Source: Leptolyngbyaceae cyanobacterium RM1_1_2
GTDB lineage: Bacteria; Cyanobacteriota; Cyanobacteriia; Phormidesmidales; Phormidesmidaceae
Direction: 5' to 3'
DNA length: 64,000 bases
NCBI GenBank assembly: GCA_012032345.1
Contig: JAAUQI010000009.1
Span: forward strand, 1 to 64,000
A model generated the notes under the pieces. That model ran no database searches and had not been told where the DNA came from. It was given only the letters and a program-made list of their open reading frames with translations. Within the stretch, counting starts at the first letter, position 1, and the number at the start of each line of letters is the position of its first letter. Positions 1-9,231 of this stretch are shown here, one piece after another. Both the position numbers and the translations under genes were made by a program.

Positions 1-57
1 CTCTAACGCTTGAACTTCAGCCTTGCTCAAATCAACAATATAACGTTTCTGACTCAT
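1..57 (-). CDS. Start of a probable IS630-type transposase (partial, runs off left edge)
   Basis: An ATG on the minus strand at 57 opens a frame that stays open to the window edge and gives 19 residues (MSQKRYIVDLSKAEVQALE). The pattern K-R-Y-I-V-x-L-x-x-x-E-x-x-x-L matches the N-terminus I know from cyanobacterial IS630-family transposases, just before their helix-turn-helix. Only this beginning is visible, so the catalytic DDE residues cannot be checked and the element ends cannot be placed. The spacer between it and the GTPase gene (58-230) shows nothing else I can name. The family call rests on a short pattern and could be wrong. Confidence 0.45.
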   Translation of the reverse strand, partial: MSQKRYIVDLSKAEVQALE

Positions 58-230
58 GGTGCTTTCCCTGGTTTTGAGTCAGATTATCAGAACTGTTCCC
101 ACTGGGCAAAGCTTGCTTGGCGAACTACTAGGTATCAGGCGATCAAATGCGGTACTTTGCCGAATCTACAGCGAAATTCAAGCATTATTCAGGCCATAGG
201 GATCAGGTCACAGATCTCCTGCACCCTCTC

Positions 231-1736
231 TTAGCGGTGCGACCACTTTGGCGATCGCTCTTGCACAAAAGCCTTGATAAAGGCTTCCCGCCGATTGAGC
301 TGAAACTGGCGCTGCACCACCTCTGCCATGCCCCCATCTCCCCAGTCCTGATTTTGGCGAAAATATTCAACAAAACTCTTCCCCGCAATTCGAGTCAGAT
401 AGGCCGCACTGGCTCCCTGGACAGCACGGCTAGCTAAAGCAGTGGCAATATTTACCTGTAGCCCCACAGACAAAAGCTGCATCGCCCCTTTGACAATCCC
501 CAAACTGGTGAGGGTCTTAGCCAGCGACAAAGCCAGCACTTTGCCCTCCGCCAGAGTTACTTCGCAGCCGTAAACTTTGCCCAGTTCGACAACCATCTGG
601 GCGTTGACAGCAGCCGTCGCCAGCAGATCAATGCCCGGTAGAGGCATAGCGGCAATGACGCCAGCCCCTAACCACTGATAGCGATCGACGACAGCGTCGG
701 CCTGAGCCTGCCGCTGCTGGTCAATCATCTTACGGGCCGCTGCACTCAGCCGCTGGGCCTGAAGCAAAATATTGTCAGCCATGAGGCTAGCCCCCTCTTC
801 ACGCAGCAGACTGGCTAAACGCTCTAACAAAGGCCAAATTTCGGGTTCGGGCTGCCAGGGAGTACCGTCTTCTAGCTGAAACGCTTGAGGATGAGCTGCC
901 ACCGCCAGCAGATCCTCAGCGGCCACGATGCCCTGCAGCCGATAGTGTAGCTGGGCTAAAAGCTGAGCTAAATCAGCTTCTGGATAGCGATCGATTTTGT
1001 TAAAAATTACCAGCAGTCGCTTGCCAATCTGAGCCAGCGATCGCAGTACCTGAGCCTCAGACTGGCGCAAATCATCGTCAATGACAAACAGCAGTAAATC
1101 AGCCTCAGTCGCTAGCTGCTTGGCCTGCCGTTCTCGCTCAGTACCTGCAACCCCTGCTTCTGAAAGGCCGGGTGTGTCGGTTAGCCAAACCTGCCAGTCA
1201 CTTTCGGGGATCGCTAAGCGATAAGTAGCCCCTATGGAGGTTGTTCCCATTGGTGCCCCCACTTGGCCGACAATTTTGCCTAGCAGGGCATTGACTAAAG
1301 AGGTTTTTCCGGCTGATCCCGTACCAAAAACCACAATCCGAAATTCGCCCTGAGCGATCGCCGCCGAAATTGCCTGCGATCGCTCCAGAATGACCTGTCT
1401 AGCCACCTGATCTTGAATCTGAGCTACCTGCTGCTGCACGGCTTTGAGGGAAACCTGGGCCGCTTCGGTTTTGTTCTGGGGGGGCGGGGCCAACGGGCGC
1501 GATCGCCTTGATTGAGCCGGACGCAGAAATAAATAGCCATAGTAGATCAGGCCACCCAGCCCCAGCAGCAGCAGCAGCAATAAAACGGACAGCACCAGAT
1601 TAGCTAGCAGCGGCGACCCTAGAGCAATACCGGAGTAGAGCCGGGAAAATGCCTCCACCAGCCAGAGCATCATCCCCAAAATGAAGACGAGGCCACTAAT
1701 AATTGGAATAAAACGAAACCAGCGCATGATTTTCAA
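231..1736 (-). CDS. Membrane-anchored Era-like GTPase with DUF697 domain
   Basis: 501 residues. Two hydrophobic segments (about 8-30 and 43-68) precede a linker and a P-loop GTPase domain. The G motifs are complete: G1 GTGSAGKTSL at about 138-147, G3 DTPG at about 187-190 and G4 NKID at about 246-249. The C-terminal third (about 350-480) is rich in Ala, Gly and Leu and resembles the DUF697/YcjF region that follows GTPase domains in many cyanobacterial proteins. The protein should bind and hydrolyse GTP at a membrane; its target is unknown. It is the last of several minus-strand genes and has its own 88-base upstream spacer. GTPase activity is well supported; any cellular role is inference. 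Confidence 0.85.
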   Translation of the reverse strand: MKIMRWFRFIPIISGLVFILGMMLWLVEAFSRLYSGIALGSPLLANLVLSVLLLLLLLGLGGLIYYGYLFLRPAQSRRSRPLAPPPQNKTEAAQVSLKAVQQQVAQIQDQVARQVILERSQAISAAIAQGEFRIVVFGTGSAGKTSLVNALLGKIVGQVGAPMGTTSIGATYRLAIPESDWQVWLTDTPGLSEAGVAGTERERQAKQLATEADLLLFVIDDDLRQSEAQVLRSLAQIGKRLLVIFNKIDRYPEADLAQLLAQLHYRLQGIVAAEDLLAVAAHPQAFQLEDGTPWQPEPEIWPLLERLASLLREEGASLMADNILLQAQRLSAAARKMIDQQRQAQADAVVDRYQWLGAGVIAAMPLPGIDLLATAAVNAQMVVELGKVYGCEVTLAEGKVLALSLAKTLTSLGIVKGAMQLLSVGLQVNIATALASRAVQGASAAYLTRIAGKSFVEYFRQNQDWGDGGMAEVVQRQFQLNRREAFIKAFVQERSPKWSHR

Positions 1737-1824
1737 TATCTAACACAAAAGCCGCAGCAGCGCCGCGACTTAGCCAAAGCTGACATTTTGGCAAGCTGTT
1801 GCCCCGGCAAACCAGGCAAAAGTC

Positions 1825-4431
1825 TCATTTAAACATTTCCCAACTAGGTGAGAGCGCCCGTCTTACCAGCAAGATATGGCAGTCGCTGTACTGAGCAATT
1901 TCAATAGGAATGTTGCCTTTGAGGACATGGCTCAGCAGTCCCTCACGGCTGGCACCCAGTAGGATGACGTCGCTGTGGTGAATTCTGGCGAGCTGCGCGA
2001 TCGCGGTGGCAATCGAGTCATTCTGCAAAGTCACTGTTTCGACAGCAGCGTTGAGCTGACTTTTGAGCTTGCGGGCAGCCTGACGTAGCTGAGGGAGCGA
2101 ATCGTAGGAGCGATCTTCCTGAGGAGTGGAGATATGGCACAGATAGACCTGCGGCTTTCCCAGGGTGGCTAGAGCGGGCAGTAGCTGCAGCGCTTTTTGA
2201 GCATTGGGGCCTCCTGCTAGTGGCAGAAGCCAGCGATCGAAATGCTTTGAGCGGCCTGGACGAAAGACCACAACATGGCAGGGTGCCTGTCGCACGATTG
2301 TATCAACCACAGTCCCTAAAATTCGATCTGGGGTATTGGTTCGCCGCTGCCATTCCATCAAAATCAGGTTGATATGGCGCTCCTTGACAATTTCCAGCAG
2401 CGTGTGGGCGACTTCGTGGGCAACGCGCACCTGAGTATGCACGGGCAGACAGTAGCGATCGCTCACCTGATGCGCCAACTGCAATAGCTGATGGCTTGTA
2501 GCTAGATCGACTGCAACTTCAGATGGGGAAAGGCTGCGCTGTACCAGCACGATATGTACACATTCCAGCTCATAGCGGTACTGATGAGCAATAGCCGCCG
2601 CCACTTCTAGAAGCTGAGGGGCGGCTTCGAGATCGTTTAGAGGGACTAGCAGCCGTCCGGTTCCAACCGCTGGCGCTCTGGTCTGATAGGCCAGATAAGA
2701 CGGTTCTGACTGCGGCCCTGGCTCAACTTTTTGACCACTGACTTGGTCAGATTCGGCCCGAATGATATCCCCTCGGGTGATGATGCCCACCAGTTTTGGG
2801 CCTTCTACAACGGGCAGGCGGCTGACTTTGAGGCGATTGAGCAGATGCAGCACATGAGTTAGCGACGCCTCTGGGCCGACTGTTACCGGATCAGGTGTCA
2901 TAATGTCTGCCAGTTTGAGAGAGGCATCCAAGCTATTGCCAGCTTTGCTCAGGTCGGTCTGAGTCACAATACCGACTAAGCGACTTTTATGAGTCACTGG
3001 AAAACCGCGATGGTGCGATCGCGCAAAAGCCTGCATAGCCTCGGCAATCGGTAGATGAACTGAAAGGGTTTCAACTCGCTGCTGCATCAGGTCAGCCGCT
3101 TTCAAGTTGGCCCAAGGATTAGACTCAGAAGGTGTTTGTTCTAAACGAACACCCTGGTTTTCTAATAGACGGGTATAGATTGAGCCTGAATCTACTTGAT
3201 CAGATACTAAGTAGGCGATCGCCGCCCCAATCATCAGCGGCAGCACCAGATTAAAGTCAGTTGTAATCTCAAACACCATGACAATGGCCGTAATCGGTAC
3301 CCGGGTTACCGCGCTGAAAAATGCCCCCATCCCCGTCAGAGCATAGGTTGTCGTATTAGCAAGTTCTGCAAACCCGGCTAGAGACTGCAAAGCCTGGGCA
3401 AAAAAGCTGGTCAAACAGCCCAGGGCTGATCCCAAAACCAGGGCGGGCGCAAAAATACCGCCTGAGGCCCCAGAACCATATGCCAACAGCGTTAGAGCAA
3501 ATTTAGTCACAAAGGCGATCGCAATCACCTGCCAGCTAGCCTCTCCTGTGACCAAAGACTCCCGCAGCCCCGTATTATCCGCAGCCGCAACTGGCAGCAG
3601 CAACCCCACTACCCCAGTCGCTAAACCTGCTAAACCTACCCGCCAGGCCAGCGACAGCCCCCGCAGCTGGCGATAAAAGTCTAGGCTCAGAAAAATACCC
3701 CGGCGAAACAGCGCCCCCAGCAGCCCAGACAGCAGGCCCAGCAAAGCTAGAAATGGCAAATCCTGCACCGTCAGAGAAGCCTGAAAAGTAGACATGCTGA
3801 GATTTAAGCCCTGTCCTCCCAGCAGCCGTGACACCACAGCCCCAATAAATGAAGCCAAAATAGCCGTACCCAAGGTCAAATCAGAAAAATCCTGTAGCAG
3901 CTCTTCAACCACAAACAGGACACCCGCAATCGGCGCATTAAACCCCGCCGCCAGCCCCGCCGCCGCCCCGGCGGCAATCAGCTGCTGGCGGTACTCCGGT
4001 GACGTGGGCACCCAGCGACTCAGCTGAGCCGCCAAAGCCGCACCCACCTGCACAGTTGGCCCCTGACGGCCTAGCGAAAGCCCCGACCCCAGAGCCAGAA
4101 CCGTGCTGAGCAACTTGACGACGGCCACTCTCAGATTCAGCGGCATGCTGACGTAGCCCAGTACCGCTTTCACCTGAGGAATGCCGCTGCCGCTAGCTTC
4201 AGGCGCTAGCCACGTAATCAGCCAGCCAGCCAACAGACCGCCCACAAGCCCCATACCGGGCAGCAGATACCAGGCTTGTGCCACCTCAGCCGTACGCCAG
4301 GCCGTCAGCCAGCTAATACCTTGCTTAAGAAAAACAGCCGCTAACCCTGAGACCAAACCGATCACACAGGCTTCAGCAATAGCGATCCGCCTTGGCCCCA
4401 GCAAATATTGGATTCTTTTGGCAAACGGCAT
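1825..4431 (-). CDS. ClC-family chloride transporter/channel with CBS pair and two UspA-like domains
   Basis: 868 residues in three blocks. Residues 1-425 form a ClC membrane domain with the selectivity motif GSGIP (81-85), a GRQGP motif (121-125), a conserved VVEEL motif and GASGGIFAP. Residues about 445-565 form a pair of CBS domains that usually bind adenine nucleotides. Residues about 590-860 form two universal-stress-protein-like domains. The external gating glutamate of the canonical GREGP motif is glutamine here (Q123). In E. coli ClC-ec1 the equivalent change removes proton coupling, so this protein may act as a passive anion pathway. The CBS and Usp parts suggest control by nucleotide or energy state. 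The ion specificity is not proven by sequence. Confidence 0.9.
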   Translation of the reverse strand: MPFAKRIQYLLGPRRIAIAEACVIGLVSGLAAVFLKQGISWLTAWRTAEVAQAWYLLPGMGLVGGLLAGWLITWLAPEASGSGIPQVKAVLGYVSMPLNLRVAVVKLLSTVLALGSGLSLGRQGPTVQVGAALAAQLSRWVPTSPEYRQQLIAAGAAAGLAAGFNAPIAGVLFVVEELLQDFSDLTLGTAILASFIGAVVSRLLGGQGLNLSMSTFQASLTVQDLPFLALLGLLSGLLGALFRRGIFLSLDFYRQLRGLSLAWRVGLAGLATGVVGLLLPVAAADNTGLRESLVTGEASWQVIAIAFVTKFALTLLAYGSGASGGIFAPALVLGSALGCLTSFFAQALQSLAGFAELANTTTYALTGMGAFFSAVTRVPITAIVMVFEITTDFNLVLPLMIGAAIAYLVSDQVDSGSIYTRLLENQGVRLEQTPSESNPWANLKAADLMQQRVETLSVHLPIAEAMQAFARSHHRGFPVTHKSRLVGIVTQTDLSKAGNSLDASLKLADIMTPDPVTVGPEASLTHVLHLLNRLKVSRLPVVEGPKLVGIITRGDIIRAESDQVSGQKVEPGPQSEPSYLAYQTRAPAVGTGRLLVPLNDLEAAPQLLEVAAAIAHQYRYELECVHIVLVQRSLSPSEVAVDLATSHQLLQLAHQVSDRYCLPVHTQVRVAHEVAHTLLEIVKERHINLILMEWQRRTNTPDRILGTVVDTIVRQAPCHVVVFRPGRSKHFDRWLLPLAGGPNAQKALQLLPALATLGKPQVYLCHISTPQEDRSYDSLPQLRQAARKLKSQLNAAVETVTLQNDSIATAIAQLARIHHSDVILLGASREGLLSHVLKGNIPIEIAQYSDCHILLVRRALSPSWEMFK

Positions 4432-4470
4432 GGGCTACACCCTAAAAGCCCAACTGGGCGAATATCAGCG

Positions 4471-5853
4471 TCATCGCCCCGTAGTTGAAAGCCCTTCAAC
4501 AATTAGAGAAGGGGTGTAGCAGGCACCATTCCAGTCTCCATCTTCGCCCAAAGCAATCAGGTTGTTCAAGGCAGTGTAGACATTCCCTGCCACCATAGTG
4601 TCTTTGACTCTGCCTAAGACGGCCCCTTGCCTGATGCAGTAGCCTAGCTCTACATTGACAGAAAATTCCCCCGAAATGCCTGCACCGCCCCCCAAAATCT
4701 GATCAACAATCAGACCTTGATCCAAAGACTCAATCAGCGCTGAGAGTGATTTTTTCCCCGGTTTAATCAAGGTATTAAACAGGCTGGGAGTGGGATAGCT
4801 GCCTAGGCCAGGTCGAAAGCCATTGCCCGTTGACCCTTCTCCTAGTGCCCGACCTGTCGTGCGATCGGTATAAAACAGCCGTAAAATACCATCTTCAATA
4901 AATGTTAGCGGCTGCGTGGCAATACCCTCATCATCAAACGGACAGCTAAAAGGACCTTTCTCAGGATGCTGGGTCAGCGTTAGGGCCGGTGAAGTCACCT
5001 GCTCTCCTAGGCGATCGCTCCAGGGAGACGAGCGCTCCAGCACTCGCTTGCCGCTGAGGGCGGCCTGCACGGTTCCCCACAGCATATCTGCTGCTTTGGC
5101 TGTAAACAAAACCGGGACTCGCCCCGTTGGAGCGGTGACATTACGCTTGGCCCAGTCGAGTCTCTGGAGAATTTGCTTGATCAGCTGGTCAAGATCTAGG
5201 CGATCGCGGCAGATTTGACCATCTCCCACACTTAAAAAATCATCACCTCGAATCCACTCTGCTGCCAGATAGCAGCTCAGCGTAGTATCCCCATAGCCGT
5301 AATCAACGCCGCTTGAGTTAATCAGCCGCGTCGTTTCTAGGTCACACTCTAGCTCAGCCTCGCAAATCACATCAGGATACGCCTGTCGGACTCGCTCAAT
5401 CGCCTCCTGCCCCCACTGCACCATCTGCCCCACTGGCACAGCCTGCCCAATATCGGGATAAAACAAATGAGAGCCAGGGGTGAGTTCAATGGTCTCAGGC
5501 TGGTTGAGCTGACTCAGTGCGATGGCGCGATCGACTAGCACCTGAGGCTCAATAGCTCCATACGCAACTGCCAGTCCGGGGCGTCCTTGGTGCCAGAGAC
5601 GTAGAGCCGTTCCTTCGATTTCACTACTCTCTAGCCGCTTTAAACGATTTGCTTCAAAAAAAACAGGCCGAGAATGGGAGCGAGACTGAAAAACCTCAGC
5701 AGCCTCAGCCCCAGAACGAACTGCAATGTCTAAAAGCTGCTCAGGCAATTGTTCCTGAGAACTGCCAAACCCCATGCGTTTAGTGCGTTTGTGTATGGAA
5801 TCAAGACTTAAAAATTTAAGGCTCTCCCCCTTATCTTCCGGGATCAGGTACAT
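4471..5853 (-). CDS. PmbA/TldD-family metalloprotease-like protein
   Basis: Up to 460 residues, typical for the PmbA (TldE) half of the TldD/TldE family. It has the family's C-terminal glycine-rich block (LGGGAGISGEFSVNVELGY) and the conserved VAGNVYTALNNL region. No HExxH zinc site is visible, as expected for the PmbA/TldE type rather than TldD. In E. coli the TldD/E pair processes peptides such as microcin B17; the cyanobacterial substrate is unknown. The longest frame begins at 5853, but the ATG at 5775 (MGFGSSQEQ) is an alternative and matches family length better; neither has a convincing ribosome binding site. It lies 39 bases upstream of the ClC gene on the same strand, so the two could be co-transcribed. 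Confidence 0.85.
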   Translation of the reverse strand: MYLIPEDKGESLKFLSLDSIHKRTKRMGFGSSQEQLPEQLLDIAVRSGAEAAEVFQSRSHSRPVFFEANRLKRLESSEIEGTALRLWHQGRPGLAVAYGAIEPQVLVDRAIALSQLNQPETIELTPGSHLFYPDIGQAVPVGQMVQWGQEAIERVRQAYPDVICEAELECDLETTRLINSSGVDYGYGDTTLSCYLAAEWIRGDDFLSVGDGQICRDRLDLDQLIKQILQRLDWAKRNVTAPTGRVPVLFTAKAADMLWGTVQAALSGKRVLERSSPWSDRLGEQVTSPALTLTQHPEKGPFSCPFDDEGIATQPLTFIEDGILRLFYTDRTTGRALGEGSTGNGFRPGLGSYPTPSLFNTLIKPGKKSLSALIESLDQGLIVDQILGGGAGISGEFSVNVELGYCIRQGAVLGRVKDTMVAGNVYTALNNLIALGEDGDWNGACYTPSLIVEGLSTTGR

Positions 5854-5922
5854 TTATGCCAGCACCCCCTTTGTTAAGCGTTATTTTACGGTTTTATCAC
5901 TCCGCAGTCTCAACAAACTGGG

Positions 5923-6747
5923 TCAACGCAGCAGTGCCTGTAGGCCGACATCGCCGCAGATTAAATTAAAACTAGGATCTGTTTTCGCCATGATCCGGTA
6001 GAGATTAGGACTTAACGTAATTGCTCTTCGTAGATTTTCCACCGCCTGAGCGGCGTTGCCCTGCAACGCATAGGTAGCCGCTCGTCCGTACCAGGCATTA
6101 GGGTTGGGGCGGCGATATGCTAGGGCCTGCTCAAAGCTCTGTAGGGCTTCTTCGTAGCGCTGCATTTTGTTCAAGACCAGTCCACGATAGTTCCAAGCAT
6201 AGTAGCAGTCTTGCTTAAGCGTGACGGCGGTTTCTAGGCTGTCAATAGCCTCAGGGTAGCGACGCAGCGAGGCCAAGGCGGTACTACGGTGATACCAAGC
6301 CCGGTGGCTTCCAGGCTTTAGCTCAACGGCCCGATCAAAACTGTCAACAGCCTCTCTGTAGCGATTGAGTCTAATGAGTGCATTGCCGTGGTTATACCAG
6401 ACCTTAGGACTATTCGGGTCAAGCTGCAAAGCGTTCTCGAAGCTTGTTAGAGCAACTTCATAGCGGGCTAGCATGGCTTGGGCGATACCTAAGCCGTGCC
6501 AGGCCAGCGAATTTTCAGGCTGTATCTGCAGCGCACTTTGAAAGCTTTCAATCGCAATGTCATAAGCTTTGAGTTCCTGGAGGGCGTAGCCGCGCCGGAT
6601 CCAGGCATCCCAGTTGTCCGGATCGCCGCTGAGGGCTTTATCAAATTTTGCCACAGCGGCTTGGTAGCAGCCAACGTCATATAGGGCACTCCCTTGACTG
6701 TGCCAGGTTGCGGAATCTAAATTTTGACTATTAGAGGAAATATGCAC
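5923..6747 (-). CDS. Tetratricopeptide-repeat protein
   Basis: 274 residues made almost wholly of about seven 34-residue TPR units, recognisable from the repeated W/A-x-x-x-G-x-x-L-x-x-x-x-x-Y-x-x-A and P-x-x-x-x-A-W spacing. The C-terminus has a short non-repeat tail with a GDVGLQALL segment. There is no signal peptide or membrane segment, so a cytoplasmic protein-protein scaffold is likely. It faces the aspA-like gene across a 171-base divergent spacer that must hold both promoters. No partner can be named. Confidence 0.85.
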   Translation of the reverse strand: MHISSNSQNLDSATWHSQGSALYDVGCYQAAVAKFDKALSGDPDNWDAWIRRGYALQELKAYDIAIESFQSALQIQPENSLAWHGLGIAQAMLARYEVALTSFENALQLDPNSPKVWYNHGNALIRLNRYREAVDSFDRAVELKPGSHRAWYHRSTALASLRRYPEAIDSLETAVTLKQDCYYAWNYRGLVLNKMQRYEEALQSFEQALAYRRPNPNAWYGRAATYALQGNAAQAVENLRRAITLSPNLYRIMAKTDPSFNLICGDVGLQALLR

Positions 6748-6918
6748 CAGATAGCTGCGGCAACAGATACTTTAGGCTTTCAGCAGATTTTACGCTTGTT
6801 TCTCAGGCTTTTGCAGACTCAACTGTCAGGTTAGAGCCATAAGAACAGACTGTTTAAGCGAACTGATTATCGCTTAACCTGGGAAGTGAGATCTAGCTAG
6901 TATTCAGTAATTTTATCT

Positions 6919-8337
6919 ATGACTAATGGGACTAGTGGTTCAACAGCATACCGGGTTGAAAAAGATTCAATGGGAGAGCGCCAGATTCCTATCGATGCCT
7001 ATTACGGCATTCAAACCCTGCGGGCTGTTGAGAACTTTTCAATTAGCGGTTTGCACCCTTTAGCGACCTATGTAAATGCTTGTATCTTGATCAAAAAAGC
7101 CGCCGCGATCGCCAATGGAGAACTCGGCTGTTTACCTAGGGATATCAGCGAGGCCATTGTTAAAGCTGCAGACGAAATTTTAGCAGGTCAGTTCCGTGAT
7201 CAGTTTTTGGTCGATGTTTATCAGGCAGGCGCAGGCACCTCTCACCACATGAATATCAATGAGGTACTGGCCAATCGCGCTTTGGAGATTTTGGAAGCTG
7301 ACAAAGGGGATTATAGCCGCCTCAGCCCCAACGACCACGTCAACTACGGACAGTCTACTAATGACGTCATTCCGACAGCCATTCGCATTGGGGGGCTGTT
7401 GGCTTTAGAGCAGAGTCTTTATCCAGGGCTTTCGGGGGCGATCGCGGCTTTAGATAGCAAAGCTGAAGCTTTTCATGACGTCGTGCGATCGGGACGGACA
7501 CACCTGCAGGATGCTGTCCCGGTTCGCCTAGGGGAAAACTTTAGAGCCTGGGCGCAAATCTTGAGCGAACATCTGATTCGGATTGAAACGGCCTCTGGGG
7601 ATTTAACCCTGCTAGGACTAGGGGGCAGTGCCGTTGGCACCGGACTAAATACGCATCCGCACTATCGCTATCAGGTCACTCAAATTCTCTCAGACCTGAT
7701 TGATCAGCCCCTGCGTCCGGCCCCTCACCTGATGGCTGCTATGCAAAGTATGGCCCCTTTCGTTGCTGTTTCAGGGGCATTGCGTAATCTGGCTCAAGAC
7801 TGTGTCAAACTCTCCCATGACCTACGGCTGCTCGATTCTGGCCCCAAAACAGGCTTTAAGGAAATTCAGCTACCGCCGGTTCAGCCCGGATCTTCTATCA
7901 TGCCGGGAAAGTACAATCCGGTCATGGCAGAGATGACAAGCATGGTCTGCTTTCAGGTGATGGGCTACGATAGCGCTATTGCTCTGGCGGCTCAGGCAGG
8001 CCAGCTTGAGCTTAACGTGATGATGCCGCTGATTGCCCACAATCTGCTCCACAGCATTGAGATTTTGGGTAATGCGCTGGCAGCCCTTAGCCAGCAGTGC
8101 CTGGAGGGAATCATTGCCAACCGCGATCGCTGTCATGCCTATGCTGAAGGCAGTCTGGCGCTGGTGACGGCTCTTAATCCTCATATCGGCTACCTAGAAG
8201 CAGCCGCGATCGCCAAAGAATCCTCAGAGACAGGTAAGCCGCTGCGCCAGATCGTCATCGAGCGAGGTCTGATAGAGGCTGACAAGCTAGCCGAAGTATT
8301 AAATTTAGGTAAAATGAGCCAGCTACCAGAATCATAA
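6919..8337 (+). CDS. aspA: Aspartate ammonia-lyase (class II fumarase/aspartase superfamily)
   Basis: 472 residues. The superfamily signature GSSIMPGKYNP, which carries the catalytic Ser loop, lies at about 323-333. Other superfamily blocks are present: AGAGTSHHMNINE near 110, SPNDHVNYGQSTND near 145 and SGRTHLQDAVP near 195. The N-terminus (R-x-E-x-D-S-x-G) and length fit aspartase better than fumarase. The signature normally ends GKVNP; here Tyr replaces Val. Expected reaction: reversible L-aspartate to fumarate plus ammonia, in the cytoplasm. In this organism it could release nitrogen from aspartate, for example after cyanophycin breakdown. Fumarase cannot be fully excluded. Confidence 0.85.
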   Translation: MTNGTSGSTAYRVEKDSMGERQIPIDAYYGIQTLRAVENFSISGLHPLATYVNACILIKKAAAIANGELGCLPRDISEAIVKAADEILAGQFRDQFLVDVYQAGAGTSHHMNINEVLANRALEILEADKGDYSRLSPNDHVNYGQSTNDVIPTAIRIGGLLALEQSLYPGLSGAIAALDSKAEAFHDVVRSGRTHLQDAVPVRLGENFRAWAQILSEHLIRIETASGDLTLLGLGGSAVGTGLNTHPHYRYQVTQILSDLIDQPLRPAPHLMAAMQSMAPFVAVSGALRNLAQDCVKLSHDLRLLDSGPKTGFKEIQLPPVQPGSSIMPGKYNPVMAEMTSMVCFQVMGYDSAIALAAQAGQLELNVMMPLIAHNLLHSIEILGNALAALSQQCLEGIIANRDRCHAYAEGSLALVTALNPHIGYLEAAAIAKESSETGKPLRQIVIERGLIEADKLAEVLNLGKMSQLPES

Positions 8338-8397
8338 AAGCGCCAGCAAGAAGTTAGCAACTCCAATATTTACAAATATTTACAAAACTAATTCAAC

Positions 8398-9225
8398 ATG
8401 ACTAGCTATCAACCCGCTCAAGCTGCTGATTACAATATGGAAGAAGAAGCCTGGTGGGTACAGCAGTGGGTAGACTTACTCAATTCTTACCGCTTCAAAA
8501 AGCGCCTAGAGCGAGGACGGCGCTATGCCCGAGAAGGGCATATTTTGAGCCTTGAATTTGAAGGTGCCAAAGTAGCCGCCAAAGTTCAGGGAACAGCCCC
8601 TGAACCGTACCGGCTCTCAATTTGGATTGATCCTTTTTCTGAAGAAGACTGGGGCTACGTTATAGATACCCTGGCCGAAAAAGCCATTTTCTCAGCTCAG
8701 CTACTGGCTGGAGAAATGCCGCTTAATATCGAAGCGGTTTTCACCGCCAACGGTCTCAATCTGTTTCCGTTTTCGCTCTCAGATGTCCATTCTCGCTGTA
8801 GCTGCCCGGATCCTAAAAATCCCTGCAAGCATATTGCGGCTGTTTACTATCAGCTAGGAGATTTCTTTCGCGAAGATCCTTTTATTATCTTTCAGCTACG
8901 AGGACGAACGAAAGCCCAGATTTTAGAGGCTCTGCGACAGCACCGTCGTCAGTCAAAAGTAGAGGTCACGGAAGAACCCTCTGCTCACAAGAATGCCAAA
9001 AAGACGGGGGGGCCTAAAATGCTTCCTCTCAATCTCGACCAGTTTTGGCAGTACAGCGAATCGCTGGATCCTTCAATGGTCGTGATCACGCCCGCAGAAA
9101 GCACTGTTCTAGACAACCTGGGAACGATTCCACTGCCTGCTGGTGAAGCTCAGGCGGTGATGGCCTACTTGCAGGCTCTCTATCAAAGCGTGGCGCAGCA
9201 GGCCATGATGAAGGCATTGAGCTAG
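8398..9225 (+). CDS. SWIM zinc-finger protein
   Basis: 275 residues. A SWIM motif (C-x-C-x7-C-x-H, seen as CSCPDPKNPCKH) lies at about 133-145, after a region with W and F residues typical of cyanobacterial SWIM proteins. The C-terminal part (about 190-275) is variable. SWIM zinc fingers bind DNA or proteins and often occur with Snf2/SWI helicases; no helicase gene lies nearby. It follows the aspA-like gene by 60 bases on the same strand, so co-transcription is possible but there is no evident link in function. Confidence 0.85.
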   Translation: MTSYQPAQAADYNMEEEAWWVQQWVDLLNSYRFKKRLERGRRYAREGHILSLEFEGAKVAAKVQGTAPEPYRLSIWIDPFSEEDWGYVIDTLAEKAIFSAQLLAGEMPLNIEAVFTANGLNLFPFSLSDVHSRCSCPDPKNPCKHIAAVYYQLGDFFREDPFIIFQLRGRTKAQILEALRQHRRQSKVEVTEEPSAHKNAKKTGGPKMLPLNLDQFWQYSESLDPSMVVITPAESTVLDNLGTIPLPAGEAQAVMAYLQALYQSVAQQAMMKALS

Positions 9226-9231
9226 TCCTGT

